Assembly (NCBI GenBank): GCA_965227035.1
Contig: OZ245724.1
Coordinates: forward strand, 1,116,001-1,180,000
Length of the DNA stretch: 64,000 nt
Origin: CBDDFQ01 sp965227035
GTDB taxonomy: Bacteria > Pseudomonadota > Gammaproteobacteria > Burkholderiales > Burkholderiaceae_C
Direction: 5' to 3'
Within the stretch, counting starts at the first letter, position 1. Each line of letters begins with the position of its first letter. Below the pieces are notes generated by a model. It was not told where the DNA came from. It saw only the letters and a program-made list of their open reading frames with translations, and ran no database searches. Positions 59,375 through 64,000 of this stretch are shown in pieces. Made by a program: the position numbers and the translations under genes.

Positions 59375-60651
59375 GCAGCGCCGCGGCTTCTGACCAAGCT
59401 CCGCGCAAGCCGCTAATGTCGCTCGACGAGGCGTTGGCGCAGCTGATCGCTGCAGGTGAAGTGCTGGCCGGCACTGAAACCGTATCGACCTTCGATGCCG
59501 ACGGTCGCGTGCTCGCCGAAGACATCGTCGCCGAACTTCAGGTGCCGCCGAACGACAACAGTGCCATGGACGGATACGCGGTTCGAGTCGAAGACCTGGC
59601 ATCTGCCGCTGCGGAAAATCCTGTGGCGCTGCCGGTTTCGCAGCGAATCGCTGCGGGCAGCGTCGGCGCGGAATTGGCGACAGGCACATGCGCTCGCATT
59701 TTCACGGGCGCTCCCGTACCGGCTGGCGCCAACGCGGTCGTCATGCAGGAAGACACGGACGCTTCAGAGGTTGATGGCAAAACGCTGGTTGCGTTCAAGA
59801 CCGTTCCGCGCAAGGGAATGTCGGTGCGACTCGCAGGCGAAGACATCGCGCTGGGCAGCGTCGTGCTGGCGGCAGGAACGATTCTTTCGCCGGCACAACT
59901 CGGTCTGGCCGCGAGCGTTGGGCGTGCCACCCTGACAGTGCGCGCCAAACCGCGTGTGGCCATGTTCTCGACCGGTGACGAGCTGGTAATGCCCGGCGAC
60001 ATTGCGCCGGCAAAAATGACTGCAGGCGCCATCTACAACTCGAACAGATTTTTTCTTCGCGCCATGCTGCAACGCCTGGGATGCGAAGTCACCGATTTCG
60101 GAATCGTGCCGGACACCCACGCCGCAACCGTAGACGCCCTTCGCAAGGCCAGCGCCCAGCACGATCTGATTCTGACCAGCGGCGGTGTGTCGGTAGGTGA
60201 AGAAGATCACGTGAAATCTGCAGTGCAGGAACTGGGCGAATTGCGGCTTTGGCAGATGTCGATGAAGCCCGGCAAGCCGTTCGCTTACGGCCGGGTCGGC
60301 AATGCCCATTTCGTGGGACTACCTGGGAACCCGGTGTCCAGCTATGTCACCTTCGTATTGATGGTTCGGCCTTTCGTCGACCGGCTCCTTGGCGTGGCGG
60401 CTCCCGCGAGTCTCGAATCGCAAGCGCTTCAAGTACCCGCGCATTTCAACTGGCCGAAGCCTGATCGACGGCGGGAATTCTTGCGTGTGCGCCGCAACGC
60501 AGCCGGGGGACTCGACCTGTTCGAAAAGCAAGGCTCGGGCGTGCTGACCTCGGTATCGTGGGCCGATGGACTGGTCGATGTCGCGAGCGGTCAAACCATA
60601 GCTCACGGCGATCTGGTGCGGTTTCTGCCGTTCACGGAGTTGATGCGGTGA
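59371..60651 (+). CDS. moeA: Molybdopterin molybdenumtransferase
   Basis: A 426-residue MoeA that inserts molybdate into adenylylated molybdopterin. Features: PPNDNSAMDGYAVR near residue 50, IFTGAPVPAGANAVVMQED, the molybdopterin-binding MoCF domain (YNSNRFFLRAMLQRLGCEVT, LTSGGVSVGEEDHVK), and the C-terminal domain. GTG start overlaps the mobB stop. Confidence 0.94.
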   Translation: MSSAAASDQAPRKPLMSLDEALAQLIAAGEVLAGTETVSTFDADGRVLAEDIVAELQVPPNDNSAMDGYAVRVEDLASAAAENPVALPVSQRIAAGSVGAELATGTCARIFTGAPVPAGANAVVMQEDTDASEVDGKTLVAFKTVPRKGMSVRLAGEDIALGSVVLAAGTILSPAQLGLAASVGRATLTVRAKPRVAMFSTGDELVMPGDIAPAKMTAGAIYNSNRFFLRAMLQRLGCEVTDFGIVPDTHAATVDALRKASAQHDLILTSGGVSVGEEDHVKSAVQELGELRLWQMSMKPGKPFAYGRVGNAHFVGLPGNPVSSYVTFVLMVRPFVDRLLGVAAPASLESQALQVPAHFNWPKPDRRREFLRVRRNAAGGLDLFEKQGSGVLTSVSWADGLVDVASGQTIAHGDLVRFLPFTELMR

Positions 60652-60908
60652 CCACGGTCGTGAAGGTCACGGTGCGATATTTCGCGTCGATTCGGGAAGC
60701 AGTGGGCTTTGCGTCCGAGGCTATGGAAACACCCGCGCAAACCGTCGACCAGCTTCGGGACGAACTGCTCGCTCGTGGTGACTCGTACCAATTGCTGTCG
60801 CGCGATCGCAGTGTGCGCAGCGCACTCGATGAAGTCATGTGCGACGGCAGCGCCAAGCTCTCCGATGGCTGCACGATCGCTTTCTTCCCGCCGGTTACCG
60901 GAGGTTGA
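60648..60908 (+). CDS. moaD: Molybdopterin synthase small subunit
   Basis: An 86-residue ubiquitin-fold sulfur carrier. The sequence runs KVTVRYFASIREAVGFASE to the C-terminal FFPPVTGG; the terminal Gly-Gly is the thiocarboxylate site. The GTG at 60648 overlaps the moeA stop; a GTG at 60660 is an alternative. It acts with MoaE. Confidence 0.92.
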   Translation: MTTVVKVTVRYFASIREAVGFASEAMETPAQTVDQLRDELLARGDSYQLLSRDRSVRSALDEVMCDGSAKLSDGCTIAFFPPVTGG

Positions 60909-60910
60909 TC

Positions 60911-61402
60911 TTGAGCGATCCTCGCGTCGTCATCCAGACTGCCGACTTAGACATTTCGCACGAAATAGACCTGCTCAAGTCGCAAGTCGATCCTGCTCAA
61001 TGCGGAAACATCGGTGCCATCTGCACCTTCACCGGCACGGTTCGCGATCGGGTGGGCGCCACGTCGGTCAGCTCGCTCGAACTGGAGCACTACCCGGGAA
61101 TGACCGAAAAATCGATCGAAGCCATGATCGACGATGCGATGAAGAGATTCGACATCGTCGGGGCTCGCGTGCTGCATCGCGTCGGGCCGCTGGCGGCGCG
61201 AGATCGAATCGTGCTGGTGGTCGTGGCGTCGGCGCACCGAGGCGAGAGCTTCAGGGCGTGCGAGTTTTTGATGGACTACCTGAAAACACACGCACCGTTC
61301 TGGAAAAAAGAAACCACCCCTGAAGGCGCTCGTTGGGTCGATGCGAGGGTGGCAGACGACGCCGCCATTGCCAGATGGGGAATCCCCTCGGCCCAAGCCT
61401 AG
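60911..61402 (+). CDS. moaE: Molybdopterin synthase catalytic subunit
   Basis: A 163-residue MoaE. GAICTFTGTVRD, LELEHYPGMTEKSIEAM, RVLHRVGPLA, VVVASAHRGESFRACEFLMD and the Lys-containing APFWKKETTPEGARWVDA are all family landmarks. The TTG at 60911 is fixed by GGAGGT spaced five to six bases upstream, two bases after the moaD stop. It ends the cofactor set and converges with the next gene. Confidence 0.94.
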   Translation: MSDPRVVIQTADLDISHEIDLLKSQVDPAQCGNIGAICTFTGTVRDRVGATSVSSLELEHYPGMTEKSIEAMIDDAMKRFDIVGARVLHRVGPLAARDRIVLVVVASAHRGESFRACEFLMDYLKTHAPFWKKETTPEGARWVDARVADDAAIARWGIPSAQA

Positions 61403-61422
61403 TCAATCTACCGGTCAAGTCG

Positions 61423-62052
61423 CTAGTTGATGTATTTCGGCGGCGTACCGGAATTGTTCGAAGCATCAGGATCCAGATCCTGACCCCCGTCGCCGTTCCC
61501 GTCGTTTCCACCTGGAGCGGGATTCAGCTTCGCAATATCTGCAGCGTCGAGCCACTGCGCATTCACCATGGCGCGCTGCAGCAAAGCCACCATTCCGTGA
61601 GTCATCTGCTGCTCTAGCGCCATCTGAAATCCGCGAGGCGTCGGCTGCCCCGGAACAGCTTCATGAAAAACCAGTTGCAACTGGCCACTTTCCATCGGTT
61701 TCACGCTCACTTCGGTGACGAGCAGCGGATCGGTGCCGAGCGGAAACGACGATGCCTGATTGTCGTATGGCGTCGCAAAATCGGCCGATTGCAGTTCTTC
61801 CTGCGCCTTGAACTCGGCCAGCAGTTTTTTGGTATTCGCGTCGGGAGCCACGATGGAGGCCTTGATGCCGCCTTCGCCGGCTGTGTGGCGGGTACTCAGC
61901 AGAACCAGTGCCTCGTTGACCACCGGCCACATGGCCAGCGCCAGGCGGCGGGTCACCCAGAACTTGAACTCGTCGTGATCCAGCGTGTTGACGCGGAAAA
62001 GTATCCGGTCTTGTTCCGGAACATAAATGACAGAAAGCTGGTGGATGTTCAT
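61423..62052 (-). CDS. Conserved protein of unknown function
   Basis: A 209-residue protein I recognise only as a Burkholderiales conserved hypothetical. The N-terminal part (NIHQLSVIYVPEQDRILFRV, then FKFWVTRRLALAMWPVVNEA) is compact; the C-terminal 25 residues are Asp/Asn/Gly-rich (GGNDGNGDGGQDLDPDASNN). No signal peptide or membrane helix. It is divergent from clpB across 54 bp that hold a heat-shock-like promoter, so stress-related expression is possible. Confidence 0.65.
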   Translation of the reverse strand: MNIHQLSVIYVPEQDRILFRVNTLDHDEFKFWVTRRLALAMWPVVNEALVLLSTRHTAGEGGIKASIVAPDANTKKLLAEFKAQEELQSADFATPYDNQASSFPLGTDPLLVTEVSVKPMESGQLQLVFHEAVPGQPTPRGFQMALEQQMTHGMVALLQRAMVNAQWLDAADIAKLNPAPGGNDGNGDGGQDLDPDASNNSGTPPKYIN

Positions 62053-62054
62053 GG

Positions 62055-62083
62055 CTTGAAAACCGGTCTATCAACCTCAGTTG
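62055..62083 (+). promoter_or_regulatory. Possible sigma-32 promoter of clpB
   Basis: CTTGAAAA (62055-62062) matches the sigma-32 -35 element; 12-13 bases later ACCTCAGTT (62074-62082) partly matches the -10 CCCCATNT. It lies 25 bp before the clpB ATG, so the leader would be short. TCAAC/GTTGA arms (62071-62075, 62080-62084) form a small palindrome. Confidence 0.4.
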
Positions 62084-62106
62084 ATGAGCAGTTCGGAGAA
62101 TTTTAA

Positions 62107-64000
62107 ATGCGACTAGACAAACTCACTACCAAATTCCAGGAAGCCCTCGCTGACGCGCAGACACTCGCGCTCGGCGCGGACAACGCGTACATCGAGCCAG
62201 CTCATCTGTTGGTGGCGATGTTGAATCAGGACGAAGGTCCGAAGGCGCTTTTGCAGCGAGCTGGGGTCAATGTGCCCGGTTTGCTTGCGGCTGCGCAGGC
62301 CCAGATCAAGGCACTGCCGGAAGTGCAGGGCCAGGAACAGGTGCAGGTCGGGCGCGACATGGTGTCGCTGCTTCAGGCTGCAGAAAAAGAGTCGATCAAG
62401 CGTGGCGATCAATTCGTCGCCGGCGAACTCTTCCTGCTTGCTCTGGCCGACCACAAAGGCGATGCCGGACGTATCGCTCGTGAAAACGGCCTCACACGCA
62501 AGTCGCTCGAAACGGCAATCGAAGCCGTCCGGGGCGGACAGAACGTGAACAGCGCAGACGCCGAAGGGCAGCGCGAAGCTCTCAAAAAATACTGCATGGA
62601 TCTGACCGAGCGCGCTCGCATGGGCAAGCTCGATCCGGTCATCGGTCGCGACGACGAAATCCGCCGCGCGATTCAGGTTCTCCAGCGCAGAACCAAAAAC
62701 AATCCGGTGCTGATCGGTGAACCCGGCGTGGGCAAGACTGCCATCGTCGAAGGCTTGGCGCAGCGAATCGTCGCTGGCGAAGTGCCCGATTCGCTCAAGG
62801 GCAAACGCGTCTTGTCGCTCGACATGGCCGCGTTGCTGGCCGGTGCGAAATTCCGCGGCGAATTCGAGGAACGCCTGAAGACGGTGCTCAACGAGCTGGC
62901 GAAAGACGAAGGTCAAACCATCGTTTTCATCGACGAGCTTCACACCATGGTTGGCGCGGGCAAAGCCGAAGGCGCGATGGACGCGGGCAACATGCTCAAG
63001 CCCGCGCTTGCTCGCGGCGAACTGCACTGCGTTGGAGCCACCACGCTCGACGAATACCGCAAGTACATCGAGAAAGACGCAGCACTCGAACGCCGTTTCC
63101 AGAAAATTCTGGTGGGCGAACCGTCGGTCGAAGCGACCATCGCGATCCTTCGCGGCCTGCAGGAAAAGTATGAAGTGCACCACGGCGTAGAAATCACCGA
63201 CCCGGCCATCGTTGCCGCGGCGGAGCTCAGCCATCGCTACATCACCGATAGGTTCCTGCCCGACAAAGCCATCGATTTGATCGACGAGGCTGCAGCAAAA
63301 ATCAAGATCGAAATCGACTCGAAGCCCGAGGTCATGGACAGACTCGATCGTCGGCTGATCCAGCTGAAAATCGAGCGCGAAGCGGTGAGGCGCGAGACCG
63401 ACGAGGCATCGCAAAAGCGTCTGCAACTGCTCGGCGAGGAAGTGTCGCGGCTGCAGAAGGAATATGCCGATCTCGAAGAAATCTGGCAGGCCGAAAAAGC
63501 GCAAGCCCAAGGCAGCGCGCAGGTAAAAGAAGAAATCGACAAGCTTCGATTCCAGATCGAGGAGTTCACTCGCAAGGGCGATTTCAACAAGGTTGCCGAA
63601 CTCCAGTACGGCCGTTTGCCGGAGCTCGAACGCCAGCTGAAAGACGCGCAGGAAAACGAGAACAATCGCAAGGCCTCAGGCGCAAGCATCAATACGCCGC
63701 GTCTCTTGCGCACCCAGGTCGGTGCCGAAGAAATCGCAGAAGTCGTTGCTCGGGCCACCGGCATTCCGGTGTCGAAACTCATGCAGGGCGAGCGCGACAA
63801 ATTGCTGGTCATGGAAGACAAATTGCATGATCGCGTCGTCGGGCAAGACGAAGCAATCGGCGCAGTCGCTAACGCGATTCGTCGATCGCGTTCCGGTCTG
63901 TCCGACCCGAACCGACCCACCGGATCGTTCCTGTTTCTCGGCCCCACCGGCGTGGGTAAAACCGAGCTCTGCAAGGCGCTCGCGGGCTTCCTGTTCGACA
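62107..64000 (+). CDS. clpB: ATP-dependent disaggregase ClpB, 5' part
   Basis: The first 631 residues of ClpB, the Hsp100 disaggregase acting with DnaK; the 3' part lies outside the window. The N domain has two Clp repeats (IEPAHLLVAMLNQDEGPKAL); AAA-1 has Walker A (IGEPGVGKTAIVEGLAQRIV) and Walker B (IVFIDELHTMVGAG); the middle coiled coil runs roughly 400-530 (REAVRRETDEASQKRLQLLG); the second Walker A (GPTGVGKTELCKALAG) is just before the right edge. GGAGAA precedes the ATG at 62107. Confidence 0.96.
   Translation, partial: MRLDKLTTKFQEALADAQTLALGADNAYIEPAHLLVAMLNQDEGPKALLQRAGVNVPGLLAAAQAQIKALPEVQGQEQVQVGRDMVSLLQAAEKESIKRGDQFVAGELFLLALADHKGDAGRIARENGLTRKSLETAIEAVRGGQNVNSADAEGQREALKKYCMDLTERARMGKLDPVIGRDDEIRRAIQVLQRRTKNNPVLIGEPGVGKTAIVEGLAQRIVAGEVPDSLKGKRVLSLDMAALLAGAKFRGEFEERLKTVLNELAKDEGQTIVFIDELHTMVGAGKAEGAMDAGNMLKPALARGELHCVGATTLDEYRKYIEKDAALERRFQKILVGEPSVEATIAILRGLQEKYEVHHGVEITDPAIVAAAELSHRYITDRFLPDKAIDLIDEAAAKIKIEIDSKPEVMDRLDRRLIQLKIEREAVRRETDEASQKRLQLLGEEVSRLQKEYADLEEIWQAEKAQAQGSAQVKEEIDKLRFQIEEFTRKGDFNKVAELQYGRLPELERQLKDAQENENNRKASGASINTPRLLRTQVGAEEIAEVVARATGIPVSKLMQGERDKLLVMEDKLHDRVVGQDEAIGAVANAIRRSRSGLSDPNRPTGSFLFLGPTGVGKTELCKALAGFLFD

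Noticed and set aside
1..64000. Mobile elements, prophage or CRISPR arrays
   Set aside because: No transposase, integrase, terminal inverted repeats, target duplications or regularly spaced direct repeats were seen; the two tRNA genes have no integrase or 3' duplicate beside them.

Overview
The window reads as a chromosomal segment of a betaproteobacterium of the order Burkholderiales. It is moderately GC-rich and gene-dense, and carries marker arrangements typical of that group: earP next to an Arg32-type efp, surE-pcm-nlpD, a bhu/hmu-type haem locus, rpsF-priB-rpsR-rplI-dnaB, and hom-thrC-moeA-moaD-moaE-clpB. I cannot fix the genus from sequence alone. I see no insertion sequence, prophage, integrase, plasmid gene or CRISPR array. 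Both ends cut genes: a CitMHS_2/NhaD-like antiporter on the left and clpB on the right.

Layout. 1-4.1 kb: antiporter 3' end, 2-hydroxyacid dehydrogenase, rmuC and an MFS transporter in an overlapping chain. 4.2-6.8 kb (minus strand): earP, efp and a LOG-family protein; earP is divergent from uvrC with only 27 bp between start codons. 6.9-13.2 kb: uvrC, pgsA, an EamA transporter, hupB, tRNA-Val, ppiD and tRNA-His. 13.2-16.7 kb (minus strand): WYL regulator, EVE protein, VOC protein, fatty acid hydroxylase-type membrane protein, a small EF-hand secreted protein and a Gly/Ser/Asn-rich secreted protein. 16.9-24.7 kb: ompR-envZ, surE-pcm-nlpD (not followed by rpoS), a PolB-like exonuclease, rlmD and a Bax-inhibitor-1 protein.

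24.9-41.8 kb is an iron, haem and peroxide island: a GlcG/HbpS-like protein, hemP, tonB-exbB-exbD, bfd, a TonB-dependent siderophore receptor with piuC and an FMN alpha-hydroxyacid oxidase, bacterioferritin, ahpC-ahpF, and a full hmuRSTUV haem uptake operon. Three good Fur boxes and a further shared 21-bp palindrome lie at its promoters. ExbB/ExbD/TonB would energise both outer-membrane receptors, HmuTUV would import haem to HmuS, Bfr/Bfd would store and release iron, and AhpCF would remove the peroxide that makes free iron dangerous.

41.9-64 kb returns to housekeeping genes: ppsR/ppsA, a two-part VC_2705-type symporter, an unknown small protein, rpsF-priB-rpsR-rplI, dnaB with a consensus DnaA box upstream, a PIN-PhoH ATPase, bcp, a Mth938-fold protein, alaA, hom-thrC, a four-gene molybdenum cofactor set (mobB-moeA-moaD-moaE) translationally chained to thrC, an unknown conserved protein and clpB.

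The window is mostly ordinary core genome. The observations most worth a second look are in the iron island (shared palindrome, leader attenuator, terminator inside piuC, the piuC-oxidase operon, a 24-residue membrane ORF), the absent rpoS, the 15-bp in-frame repeats before hom, and the secreted-protein pair beside ompR-envZ. I did not find convincing evidence of a wholly new multi-gene system.
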